From Zeugodacus cucurbitae (Eukaryota; Arthropoda; Insecta; Diptera; Tephritidae), in contig NC_071667.1 of assembly GCF_028554725.1 (NCBI RefSeq), positions 35,297,501 through 35,361,500 of the forward strand: a stretch of DNA of 64,000 nt, in the 5' to 3' direction. The translations under genes were made by a program, and so were the position numbers. The notes under the pieces are model-generated. The model was given only the letters and a program-made list of their open reading frames with translations. It did no database searches and was not told the origin of the DNA. This document shows positions 21,396 through 31,831 of the stretch, piece after piece. Each line of letters begins with the position of its first letter. Within the stretch, counting starts at the first letter, position 1.

Positions 21396-22559
21396 CTTAC
21401 AAAATGTTTCTTTATAAACTTATGAGTATTCTTATATTATTTAACGATAATATGTGTACATACTATTTACTTACAAAACGTATGGTATTCAAATTTACAT
21501 GTGATTCAAAATTCATTGCTACTATGCGTGTATCTAATACATTATAATGTGTATATATAAATATGTCAAAGGCTTATCTGTCTGTTCCGCTTTGCTGCTA
21601 CGCCTGTTGCTGACCGCTGCTGTTGCTGTTGACCGCCGCTGCTACTGTTGACCGCCGCTGATGCCTGCTCCGCTGTTCTACTATGCTCTCTCTCTCTCTG
21701 CCGCCGATTACCGCTTCTATGTAAGCTTCATTGTACTGCTTGATGTTTCGTTCTCCTTTCGTTGCTGACGCCTTTTTCTTATTGGCGTTTGATAGAGGTT
21801 ACCGTTGCTGTTGACCGTTCACTATTATGTACACTTCGATGTACCCCTCGATGATTCATTTTCCTTTCGTTGCTGACTCCTTTTTCTAATTGGCGAAACT
21901 GCTTCCCCTTTCGTTCTAGTACTGCTATTCCGATTTGACGACCGTTGCGATAGCTGTTAGAATTGGCGTTCTAACGGTATCGACTACTGCAGCCTCGCAC
22001 TGCAGGTACAGTTTTCCACTATCGACTCCTGCGACAAAAGTTCGCAGATTTGGTTGGAATTTTGCCAACCCGTTTCTTAATGTCCGAAACAAAAGATCAC
22101 CGACATTCCGTCGAATAAACACTTAACCAATTCACTGTTCAATTTATCTTTATCACGCTGCTCCTGGGCCATATCGCTTATATGCCCGTTCGCAAATTTC
22201 GTTGGGATTTCGCCAACGCACTTCTCAATTTCTGAGTACAAAAGTCACCGCCTTTCCGACGAATAAACGTTTAACTAATTCACTGTTCATCTTCCTATTG
22301 CCCTTTATCACAAATGTCACTGGGCCATATCGCCAATATGCCCTTTCGCCAATTTGGTTGAAATTTCACCAACGCTCTTATTATTTTACGCGTATAAAAG
22401 TCACCGCCGTTCCGACGAATAAACGTTTAATTAATTCACTGTTCGTTTTCCACTTGCATTTTATCACAAATGTCACTGGGCCATATCGCTAATATGCCCT
22501 TTTGCCAACCTGGTTGGAATTTCACCAACACTCACAAATGTCGAACTCGCGCTTGGGCT
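21396..22559 (-). other. 5' leader of Gypsy element 1
   Basis: An untranslated leader between primer-binding site and gag. It has CCGCTGCTGTTGACCG simple repeats near 21600-21660 and a 156-bp tandem array at 22045-22535. Open frames here are fortuitous. Confidence 0.7.
22045..22535. repeat. 156-bp tandem array in the Gypsy leader, about 3.2 units
   Basis: GGGCCATATCGC starts at 22166, 22322 and 22478, an exact 156-bp period. The flanking GGTTGGAATTTTGCCAAC and CCGACGAATAAACG blocks recur with the same spacing. Units differ by scattered substitutions. Confidence 0.85.
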
Positions 22560-22576
22560 TCCCGGACGAGCCCCCA
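22560..22576 (-). promoter_or_regulatory. Primer-binding site, proline tRNA
   Basis: On the minus strand, 3 bp inside the 5' LTR, TGGGGGCTCGTCCGGGA is complementary to the 3' end of tRNA-Pro. This sets element polarity. Confidence 0.85.
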
Positions 22577-22579
22577 ATT

Positions 22580-22947
22580 TGTAGAATAATCTGCCATCGG
22601 GCGGAGGATTCTACGGTTTTCCGGGACCCATTGGCGATCCGACTAAAGTAAACCTCGTATTCTACAACTCGTTACTTCATTACACTTTATTCAATGATTT
22701 ATTAAACACTTAAAAGTTCTAGTGGCAAAGTTCAATAATTATAAAAAGACTGTGTGCTCCCGCGTGCGCGGTACAAGAGCAAGTGTTCTACGCTATTCTA
22801 TGTACATCTGTATTTCACCTTAGAAGCTATGAAGGCCGCCAGTTACAATCCACTATTCGAACTATTATATCGAAATTCGAACAGGTGGTTGCCATCTGTT
22901 CTGCTATGACTTATATTATAACATATAACTCTACTTAGAATCCCACA
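22580..22947 (-). repeat. 5' LTR of Gypsy element 1
   Basis: 368 bp, the same length as the partner at 18651-19018, with about 4 differences (for example GGGCGGAGG versus GGGCAGAGG). The TGTA duplication follows at 22948. Confidence 0.92.
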
Positions 22948-22951
22948 TGTA

Positions 22952-24035
22952 AATTGAGATAAGAGTTTGACACAGTTACGAAAACAGGATTGCATGAGAT
23001 ACCAAGTTTTGTATTCTTAATTTTTTTACGATAGACACAACTTATTGAGATAGGAAGTTCTTGCAGTTATGGAACAGAGAAAAAGCAATCGTTTGATATG
23101 AAAATCTCAAAACCGCAATTTTTTAAGATACGAGGTTGAGAAAGTAAGGCATCGATATATGTTTGCTTTGAAATCAATACATACTGTTGTTGATAAAAAT
23201 TAAAGTGTAAATTAAAATCTAACTACATAATCATAGGGTTGAGGCCTATTACTTTTCTACCTAATTTGAATCCAATACCAAAGGGAACACGTTTTGTCAT
23301 AAAAAATAAACGAAAATATTCTTGAAGTAACCTTTTTGACCGTTGCATTTAAACGCCACGAAAAAAATATTCTTTCCAATGTTTATTTCGAAATGTACAA
23401 ATCTGATTGGATGTACTTCTTCCAATGGATTTATTCGCAATATTTTATAGGAGAAATTGTCCGTAATATTAATTTATTTTATCTTTAATACCATATTGAG
23501 GTACTTTTAATATTGACGGTTTAGTGGCAAACGGCTTCGGAAAAGATATGCATTGAAGCCGAAAAATGTTGGCAGTGGAGCTATTCTCTCATTACTAGAT
23601 AGGGTAATTATAATAATAACATGCAATTAGTTTGATAATTGATTTTAATTATTTCCTTTCTTTTAAAATATAAATTATCAATCGTATTATTATTAAGTTT
23701 ATTAAAAAACATAAATAAAATAATATAAATTAGCATGTAACTTAACCATGTCAATTGTGTTCAAATTTTATAAAGGTATCTCAATTATCACTGGTTATGA
23801 GACAAAGAGTCAGACTTACTGAAAAATTTATAAAATTATGTGTCACATTTTTTCCTTAAGATTGTTGAGGGTAACGGCTATCTGTTGATCTCCAGTGTCC
23901 AATTCATTTTTAATAATTTAATGGGAAGTGAGAGATAGTAAGTGAGACCCCCATAGGCTGGGGTGGACATTGGGTATTTGGACCGACGCAAAAACGTTAA
24001 CAGGCTTCCTGAGAAATTTGACTTTGGTTGATAGT
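22952..24035. other. Noncoding between two transposons
   Basis: Up to about 23157 this is the right end of the DUF7869 element candidate. After that I see only AT-rich DNA with no gene or repeat that I recognise. Confidence 0.4.
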
Positions 24036-24531
24036 TTAAGCGGCCCACTCACGACAAATTTGTTTGACAAATCTGTTTGAGTTTGAGGTGGTTTTTGTCG
24101 TGAGTGGGCATGTTGTCAAACGGTTTGAAGGTTTGCGACAAATTTCAAAAACTAACAACCGATTTGTGGATTCGTCTGTCGTGAGTGGCGTGGTTTGCAA
24201 ACATTTGGTCAGTTGGTTGAAATTTTTGCAGAGTAAACATCAGCGGATAAAAAAATAGCAATGCAAAAGTGAAAATTTTAAGAATAAATGCCAAAAAGAT
24301 AAGTCGTGGAAAAATTTACTTTCGAAATATTATTATTAACCCAAACGATTACCCTCCTCCCGCCCAACCGACGCGTGGGGCGCAGTCCGCATACGAGCGG
24401 AATTTGCCGAGTCTAGAAAGGCAAGAGATTTTTAAGCGTCCGGTTCTCAAACTGCTCAGCTACAGAAAGAAACATTTCAACAGCTGAGATTTAAAAATAT
24501 ATAAAAACAAAAAGTTAAAAATTTCTGAATA

Positions 24532-27345
24532 TTATTTATTAAGAGAAGACAAAATAGTTTTTTTGATGCTAAATATTGAGTCAGATGGATCAAATGTGCT
24601 GGAATGCGAATTAAAATCATGACATATTCGGCAGAATGGTTCATTAAACTCAAAATTTGTTCTAGAAGATTTTAGAAATAATGGTCTAAACTGCCTGGAT
24701 GAACGCAATGGGACATTAAACTTAATATCAGACAAAAGGAATGAACTACAAACTAAACCATTCAGAAGTTGTACTAGAAAAATTATACCTAGCATTTCTC
24801 TGCCACTAGTGAGAGTGGGAAGACTTATAAGTTTTAAACGACTAGTATACGGGGGAAGATTCAATATTGAATCCCAATGTAAGTGGCCTAAAGCAAAAAG
24901 TAAAAATTGTTTTTGAACGGACTCAAGCTTATCATAATGGGATTGATAGCTAGGATTCCATACCACAGAACCATACTCCAATATAGGCCTTACCAATGTT
25001 GTAAAAAGAATTTTAGTAATATACGGATCACTAAATTCTTTAGACCAACGTTTAACAAAGCTAAGAGCACCTTTAGCTTTTGAGACAATTGAATTTACAT
25101 GAGAATTAAAATTTAGTTTAGGGTCCATATTAACTCCTAAATCAACAAAGCTAAAAACTTGCTCTAAACTGAAGTTATTTATTACATAAGGGGAAAGATC
25201 AACAGTTCTACGGGAAAAGCACATCGTTTTACATTTTTTAAGATTCAGTGGCATATCATTTTTGTGACACCAAGTAACTAAATTATTTAAATCCGATTGC
25301 AACTCAGTCCTTTCGTTATAAGAAGTATATGATTTAAAAAGTTTACATCATCCACATATAATAAAATTTCTGAAAACTTAATTACTGAAGGTATATCATT
25401 GATGAACAACAAGAACAGAATCGGGCCGAGATGACTACCCTGTGGAACCCCTGAAGTGACACTAATTGAATCGGATAATGTATTATTAAATAAAACTTGT
25501 TGTTTTCTGTTAGTAAGATATGAGGATACCGATTCAAGAAGTCTTGGTTGAAAACCAAGAAGATTCAGTTTTTGCAAAAGAATTGAGTGGTTTACTCTAT
25601 CGAATGCTTTACTAAAGTCTGTATATATAACATCAGTATTCTTATTATCCCTAAAACCCATTGACACATGGTTTACAAATTCAAGCAAGTTAGTTACTGT
25701 AGATTTCCCTTTACAAAATCCATGCTGAGAGAATGAAATTAAAGGAGAGATTAAGAAAGTTATTTGGTCAGTGACAATAGCTTCAAAAAGTTTGGGTATA
25801 GCTGACATTTTAGCTATCCCCCTATAGTTCTCAACAGATGATCTAACTCCACTTTTATGCAAGGGTAATATAAAAGAGTTTTTCCACATTGACGAAAAAA
25901 TACCTTGTTTAAGAGATAGGTTAAAAAGCTTAGTTAAGGGCAGATAGATATATTTTGCGCAATTTTTAAGAAAGCTTGAGGGAATCATATCAGGGCCATA
26001 TTTAAACGAATTTTTTAACGTAACTAAATAATTTAAGACATCTGTTTCAGAAATAATTGGTGTATTAATTACAGTACTCGGACATAACATTTGATGATAT
26101 GGCACATTCATAGGGTAGTTTGAACAATAATTGGATTTGAAGAATTCTGCAAACATATTAGAAATAATATAATTGTCACATGACATTGTTGATTTATATT
26201 TCATCGCGGACGGAAAATTTGAAATCCTGCGTTTGGAGTTAACGAAACCATAAAACAATTTCGGATTACGAATAATATTATTTTTTACTTTGATTATGTA
26301 GTTTTTATAACATTTTTTGTTAAGTTCCTCAAACTGACGACGCAATTTAGAATATTTTAAATAGTCAACAAGAGCTCCAGTTCTTTTATAAAGTTTAAAA
26401 GCACGAAATTTTTTATTTTTTAATTTACATAGCTCATTCGAATACCACAAATTTGAACTTTTTCTTTTGATAATAAAACATTTCGGAACAAATCTTTCAA
26501 AAATATTAAAAATTGTTTCATTAAAATGTGATACATTTAATTCAATATTACCACTATAATCAGGCCAAGTCAATTTAGAAAGTTCACAATTAATCTTTTT
26601 GAAGTTAGCTTTCGCAAAGTTGAACCGAGAACAAAGGTCCTGTTTGTTGCATACAAGTAATTCTTCTATGATTTCGATATTAATTTCCAAGGCAGGGTGA
26701 TAAGAGTCCTCTGGCAAAACTAAAGGATCAGATCGGACCTCAGAAACTGTTGAAGTATTATCAACATAGACCAAATCTAAGAATTTACCAAACTTGTTCG
26801 GAATTAAGTTAATTTGGTTAAGACCCATCCCAGACATTTCTTCCAAAAACTCATTAAAGCTTAAACGAGTGCAAAAAGGGGTAATGCAATCGTCAACAGA
26901 TTTCCAAGATACACACGGTAAATTGAAATCGCCTAGAACAATTATGTAATCAGTATTCTTAGCAATTGAAAAAACATTATTTATTAAAGAAGCATGCTGC
27001 GTATATACAGATAAGTCCGATTGAGGCGGAATATAAGATAAATAGAACATTTATTAATACAAATTCGTATGCACTTAAATTCAATAAAGTCCGCATGAGG
27101 AACTTCTACTTCTTCAGATGGAATTGAAGAATGCACAGCAAATAGTACACCCCCCCGACTCTGTTCAGTCGATCGCATCTAAAGATTTGAAATTCACTAT
27201 TTAATATTTCGTTTTCAAAGATATGAGGTTTAAGCCTCGTTTCAGTAAAAGCGATGACTTTAAAATTACAATTAGTGCTGTTCAAATACAATTCTTTTAA
27301 TTTTGTATTTAAACCCCTTACATTTTGATAGTGAATTTGTAATGA
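24532..27345 (-). pseudogene. LINE ORF2: endonuclease plus reverse transcriptase (CR1/Jockey group), frameshifted
   Basis: A non-LTR retrotransposon polyprotein in at least four frame segments. The APE-type endonuclease gives QIHYQNVRGLNTK, AFTETRLKPHIF and RGGVLFAVHSSIP, then, after shifts, VLGDFNLPCVSW. The RT follows with YTDFSKAFDRVNHSILLQKL, GVPQGSHLGPILFLLFINDI and LLYVDDVNF (the YxDD active site). A frameshift near 25310 leads into the thumb and C-terminal part (QSDLNNLVTWCHKNDMPLNL). Frameshifts near 27170, 27000-27050 and 25310 kill it. Clade is given as CR1/Jockey group from motif style only. It lies inside the Harbinger element and shows no poly-A tail that I can see. Confidence 0.8.
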
Positions 27346-27356
27346 ATTTTTTATAA

Positions 27357-28223
27357 TTAGTTTTTTGAATCCGCGGCATTTTTTGGAATATGAGCAATTA
27401 CAGATTGTTTTTGTTGCTTTTGCTCGAATTCGCGCACGAAAGCACCAGGTGGCCAAAATGATTCATCAAGTAGCAATTGAAAATTAACAGCTGAAACGCC
27501 AATCTTGAAAGAAGATATGTTTCTTTCGTATTTAAAGTTAAATTTTCTGACATCAATATCAATATCGTTAATTTTTAATTTCGACGAGATGTAAAACTTT
27601 ATATCTTCGATTGTGGTATCCGAAGCGAATCTCGAAACGAAAATTGATTTTCGTTGAGGTATTACTACCAAATTTTTTGCCACAAACTCAGAGTTAATAG
27701 GAGGCGGATCCTGAATAGTTTTCCGCTTAAGGTTATCGTTATTTATTTTCGGAGGATTAAGCACTTTTGAAGAGGAAGGCTTCTCTCCTTGAGGGCAAGG
27801 AGATGAAAGATTAATAAGGTCTAATTTCACCGGTGACATACTTTTTACGGACAAAGTGGCAGGTTCTTCATTAGATGGACGTTTACGTTTTGATGAAGGC
27901 TTAGCATTATCATCTTGATCATTTAGGCATTTAAATGATTGAAACAACACTTCATAATGCTTAAATTTTTCTGTAAGGTTTTGAAGTTCTCGACCGATTT
28001 CTTTAAAATTATTGCGCGCCTGTTTAAAAACTTTAAATAATTCAATATCTGTCGGTCTACACTTTAAGCACTACCAGCGCAGACCCTTTCCATCGAGAAT
28101 AGAATCTAAGATTCTACCTGTCAATCCAGCACATTTAAGATGGACAAGCCCGTCACAAAGCCAACAAGAAACAAAACGATCAGAATCGCCTTTAATAGTA
28201 CAATTCGGAAAATTGCAAGTCAT
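27357..28223 (-). pseudogene. LINE ORF1 with a PHD-like zinc finger, one nonsense codon
   Basis: The frame from ATG at 28221-28223 reads through to 27357 with a single TAG at 28071-28073. The N-terminus has a PHD-like Cys/His finger: CNFPNC...CWLCDGLVHLKCAGL, then W-stop-C-L-K-C. Downstream are a basic Ser/Pro-rich linker and an RRM-like or esterase-free C-terminal part (RKSIFVSRFASDTTIEDI, which fits an RRM-type nucleic-acid-binding start). The long open frame 27357-27950 is its 3' part. PHD-containing ORF1 proteins are known in CR1-group LINEs. It overlaps the start of the ORF2 region and belongs to the same element. Confidence 0.65.
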
Positions 28224-28769
28224 TATGAAAAAAAAAAATTTAAATTGAAGGAAAAAACAGAATAGTAAATAATAATAAAAATTAAAATATGATATAATAG
28301 TAAATAGAAAAACAATAATAGTTATACTGAATTAGCCGAGATCACAACCAATATAATAGTGAGCAGTTTGAGAAGCACTGAGCCACTTAAAAATAACACG
28401 CAAACAGCTGTGAGCAAAAATGAAAGAAAAAAGACGAATCAAAAGAAAAAGAGCAAATTAAAACAAAAACAATATGCAATCGCACAAACAATTGCAAAGT
28501 AGGAAATAAAATTGATAATTGATAACAACAACAAATGATTTAAAAGACTCGGCACCAGAATTTAAGAAAATAGTTAAAATACAATTAAAATTTAAATATA
28601 ACACAAAAGCACATTAGCACAAATACTTAGCTTTAGATTACACTTATTAAAAGTAAAAAGCATTAATAAATTTAAGCACAAATTCAAGAACCGAGGAAAA
28701 ATTAAACTTCACAGTTTGACGTGTTGCCAGATTGAAATTGATAAGGATGCGACAATTGACGCAGTGAAA
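28224..28769. other. LINE 5' untranslated region and Harbinger junction
   Basis: A-rich noncoding DNA upstream of LINE ORF1. The exact LINE/Harbinger boundary is not visible, and no target duplication could be confirmed. MADF-like coding sequence resumes at about 28770. Confidence 0.5.
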
Positions 28770-28968
28770 AAAAATTAAATGTTTACGCACTGCATATAGA
28801 CGTGAATTGGTGAAGGTACGCAAGAGCGAAAAGTCTGGGGCAGGTGCTGAGGAAATATATGTACCAAATCTATGGTACTTCAATAAGTTGGAATTTTTGG
28901 GTGACCAAGAGATGCAAATAGATGGTTTTTGCTCATTCGACGAATCTATCGATATTGAAAAAGTAAGT
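28770..28968 (+). pseudogene. MADF-type DNA-binding protein of the Harbinger element (partial)
   Basis: The plus-strand frame gives CLRTAYRRELVKVRKSEKSG then AEEIYVPNLWYFNKLEFLGD, the C-terminal half of a MADF domain. It ends in ATTGAAAAA/GTAAGTA, a good splice donor. The upstream half is missing or frameshifted at a run of A. PIF/Harbinger elements normally carry a Myb/MADF-type second protein that helps the transposase bind TIRs. The LINE insertion removed or separated its 5' part. Confidence 0.7.
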
Positions 28969-29285
28969 ACATACTCGTAGATTATGAGAAGTAATAATTT
29001 TTTATTTTGAGAAAAATTGGAGTTATTACAAAAATTGATAGAGCTTATACAAATTTATTCTGCCAAGGCACTGCACCAACAGTACTAAAGTAATTACAAA
29101 ATTTATCGCGAACATGCTTGGCGTTGTTGGAAGAGTTGGTACACTTTGTCGGCTCCAAATCTGTCAAATAGTCATTTGTAGTACTCCCAGTATCCATTTC
29201 GTTGGAGTTTCTCAAATAAATTGACTCATTTTCTTTTAAATAATTGCAATAATGTGGCTTTTTCTGGATTCAACACTCGCTCCTA

Positions 29286-30250
29286 TTCCCGTTGTCGTTA
29301 TCGTTTTAAAACGACTTAAGAACTCCTATTTGGCATTCCTGTTGGCGTTAACGACATTTATCGAAAATAAATTGAGATTCCCCAATTTGAAACGACTATA
29401 GAAACGACATAGAAACAGTCGTTTTTTGTCGTTGCTGTAATTGTGAGCGTCATAGAAACGACGCGGTTGTTTGAAGGAATATTTGAAGTGAAGATGAAAA
29501 TTCCAAATCGGAAACAGTTTGAAATTTTAATTTCTGAAATGGAAAAATATCCTGCCTTTGCCAAGGACTTTAGAAAAGGGATAAATCCTTTAAATTTCAA
29601 TTTCTTGGGTAGAATATTTTTTTTCTCAAAAAGAAAAAAAAAAAAAACTAAATCCATTCCACCGCTTTCTCGCGTCGGAAATTGTTGGCATTAATAAAAT
29701 AGCATTTTTATATCTAAGAGTATATTTAAGATATGAAAGGTCTAAAAATTCACAACGAAGAAAAAAATAGTACTCCAACAAGACGAGGAGTTAATAAACA
29801 CATACCCATGTCTCCTTTGGCTGGACCACTAGGTAGAGTAGTCGAATTAGCCAGAAGCAAGGAGCATGAGATTGAAGTATAACATATTTTAGAAGAAAGT
29901 TAGGAGGACGCAGATGTCACCACTTCTTTTAAAAAATCAAATAAAGATGGAAGACTAACATTGTTGTACGTAAGTACAATAAATACAGTGATAACGTTGT
30001 TTAGAGTAAAAAGAGAATAGCATAAAATCCATTAAGGACTGCTTTAAAAATTTGTCTCGTTACATAAGAAAGAAATGTTTATATAGGAAAAGAGCGCCTT
30101 AAAGTATACTATATAAAATATGTAGACAAATTTCGATAACTTATCTTAGGCGTTACGATATATTTCAAGAATATAAATTTAGTAACGAAACGACGATAAG
30201 AACGACGACGACTTAGAAACGACTATTAAAACGACAACGACAACGGGAAA
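29286..30250. mobile_element. About 960-bp non-autonomous transposon inserted in the Harbinger transposase
   Basis: The left end TTCCCGTTGTCGTTATCGTT is mirrored by the right end, which in reverse complement reads TTCCCGTTGTCGTTGTCGTT. Both ends are packed with AACGAC/GTCGTT repeats. The insertion splits the transposase after RFRVF. A plus-strand Myb/SANT-like relic lies inside. Superfamily is uncertain; the Myb/SANT relic hints at a second PIF/Harbinger group. Confidence 0.7.
29485..29910 (+). pseudogene. Myb/SANT-like DNA-binding protein relic
   Basis: RKQFEILISEMEKYPAFAKD matches the start of the zeste-type Myb/SANT-like domain (xFELLVxxMEKxPxLAKG) seen in MSANTD/zeste-like proteins and Harbinger partners. 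A shifted frame downstream (MKGLKIHNEEKNSTPTRRG, PMSPLAGPLGRVVELARSK) looks like the linker and coiled-coil part. An A-run and stops break the frame. It is not functional. Confidence 0.6.
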
Positions 30251-30804
30251 TACCCGAAAACGGCTGGCTAAAATGCCAAATGCGTTTTCTACAATACGTC
30301 GAGCTCTAGAAAGTCGGTAGTTAAAGATTTGCTGTTCGATCGATAAATTAGAGCGGCTGTACGTTTTCATTAGATTTTTCAAGAGAGGAAATGCGTCATC
30401 CCCTACGAATACGAATGGAAATATATCTTCGGACAGTGGTAGCTTTTCCGGATCAGGTAAACATAGAAGCCCTTCATCATATAAATACTTCAACTTGGAT
30501 TGCGAGAAAACACCTGCATCTGATGCTCAGCCATTTGTTCCCACTTCCACTGATATGAATTCGTAGTTTGCATTGACCACCGCCATCATCACAATACTAA
30601 AACTTTTCTTATAATTAAAATAGAAAGACCCAGATTTTGACGCGTTATAATCAAACATGTTCACTCCGCGAAGCACACAATGGAAATAAAGGTTGTCAAA
30701 TCGGTTTGTCGCGAGTGCTCAACCGTCTTCAAACAGATTTGTCAAACAAATTTGTCGTGAGTGAGCCGCTTAAGCAAACGGTATGTTTGATATTGCTCTA
30801 GTTA

Positions 30805-31690
30805 AATAAAGCTGACTGGGACGGTTTCACAGAATTCACCGAGAGTGCCTTCACCGCTCTACCCATTCCTTCGGACGTAATCGTTGGCGAACGTCAATTC
30901 CGCAAAGTAATCACCGCTGATTCTGCTCGCGTCATACCAGCCGGAAGAATTGCAAACATGCGCTCGAATTTCCCCGACTGAAGCGGCAGTTGTAACAAAT
31001 GAGCATGACTCCTTAGGCCAGTTCGATTTCTGTGATCCCCGCATAAGGGAACTCAATTTGGAGATTCGACAACTGGTAAACAACTATAAGCGGACGTATT
31101 GGCTTTGAAAAGCCAGATATATATCTTCGCAACGGTGATTCTTCAAGAGAATTGATAGAGACTTTTACTTCCCAGCACCTTTGCCTAGCAAAAATATAGA
31201 AGAGTTGTACAAACACCGTTTAATCCTATTAGGTATAATAAAGGAACTTGGGACGCCAATTAAATCAAGTTTGTTTGTTTGTATCTTTCCGACAGATTAT
31301 GCATCTTAGTTTTAATTTCGGCCGCTGTGAATGCAACAACAAAAAGGACAAAGAAACGTTGCTGGCTACTTACAACGATATCGGCCGGCCGGTCGTAAAT
31401 TACGCAGCACCGGTATGGTCGCCTGGATTTAGCGGCACGCAGCATAGGAAGATACATACGTGTCAGAACACCGCACTCCGTAAAGCAACAGGATGCCTCT
31501 TGATGTCACCAGAAGCACATTTGCACAATGAGGCCACTATGCTGCCTATTAAGGAGCATAATGAACTGGTTACCAAGCAGTTTCAACTAGGGTGCTTTCG
31601 TAGAAATCACCCATGTAGTCACTTGCTGGAAGCTGAACAGCCCCCCCATGTGCATCAAGAGGTCACTCCTACAATACGTCGATGATCTTT
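30805..31690 (+). pseudogene. LINE fragment (R1/LOA/Jockey-type), endonuclease-RT linker and RT C-terminus
   Basis: The first segment (30805-30985) gives ADWDGFTEFTESAFTALPIP then GERQFRKVITADSARVIPAG, the linker between endonuclease and RT in these insect LINEs. The second (31337-31685) gives KETLLATYNDIGRPVVNYAA and ALRKATGCLLMSPEAHLHNE, the RT C-terminal region. The RT core is deleted between them. It abuts the right end of the Harbinger element. Clade is uncertain. Confidence 0.75.
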
Positions 31691-31831
31691 GAAAGAAAAA
31701 CGTTAACGTTATTGTAAAAATTGGTAGTTGGTTTTAAATTTCTTTTGACGCAGAGTTATAGTAGCTGGGTGTTTATAGCTATAACTTTAAATTTTTAATG
31801 ACAGCCAATATATGCACTTTATTTACTAGTA

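Larger units (their letters stand above)
18651..22947 (-). mobile_element. Internally deleted Ty3/Gypsy LTR retrotransposon with a SAP-domain gag
   Basis: Two 368-bp LTRs with TG...CA ends (18651-19018 and 22580-22947) flank an internal region read on the minus strand. A 4-bp TGTA duplication is at 18647-18650 and 22948-22951. The LTRs differ at about 4 positions, suggesting a fairly recent insertion. A proline-tRNA primer site follows the 5' LTR. Gag, protease, the start of RT, the end of RNase H, the start of integrase and the integrase C-terminus remain. The RT core and integrase core are deleted. Confidence 0.9.
15189..23157. mobile_element. Candidate DNA transposon carrying a DUF7869-like gene (interrupted)
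   Basis: A motif of about 42 bp (ATCGATGCCTTACTTTCTCA, then ACCTCGCATCTTAAAAAA) lies at the left, in two tandem units. Its inverse lies at 23112-23157 on the right. Between them is the DUF7869-like gene. After removing the nested LTR element (about 4.3 kb) the span is near 3.7 kb, a normal size for a DNA transposon. No clean target duplication was seen. That the inverted repeats are this element's termini is an inference. Confidence 0.45.
29088..30715 (-). pseudogene. HARBI1-like PIF/Harbinger transposase, interrupted
   Basis: 5' to 3' on the minus strand: NMFDYNASKSGSFYFNYKKS, then FSIVMMAVVNANYEFISVEV and a TGA where a basic residue precedes ASDAGVFSQS (first catalytic Asp block). Next come FVFVGDDAFPLLKNLM (second Asp) and NYRLSRARRIVENAFGILAS (catalytic Glu). 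Coding stops after RFRVF at the nested 960-bp element (29286-30250). It resumes with ERVLNPEKA and, one shift later, NYLKENESIYLRNSNEM and KFCNYFSTVGAVPWQ, the family C-terminus. The N-terminus is truncated close to the right TIR. It is dead because of the stop, the frameshift and the insertion. Confidence 0.85.
24040..30769. mobile_element. PIF/Harbinger DNA transposon, interrupted by two younger insertions
   Basis: The terminal inverted repeats are about 42 bp with two mismatches: left GCGGCCCACTCACGACAAAT from 24040, and right ending at 30769, which in reverse complement reads GCGGCTCACTCACGACAAAT. TTAA flanks both sides (24036-24039 and 30770-30773), consistent with the TWA targets of this superfamily. 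It carries a HARBI1-like transposase (minus) and a MADF-type DNA-binding protein (plus) in convergent orientation. A LINE (about 24500-28700) and a 960-bp element (29286-30250) are nested inside. Confidence 0.85.

Noticed and set aside
24269..24487. 72-codon plus frame next to the left Harbinger TIR
   Set aside because: No recognisable domain or splice continuity with the MADF exon; could be a relic but is not supportable.
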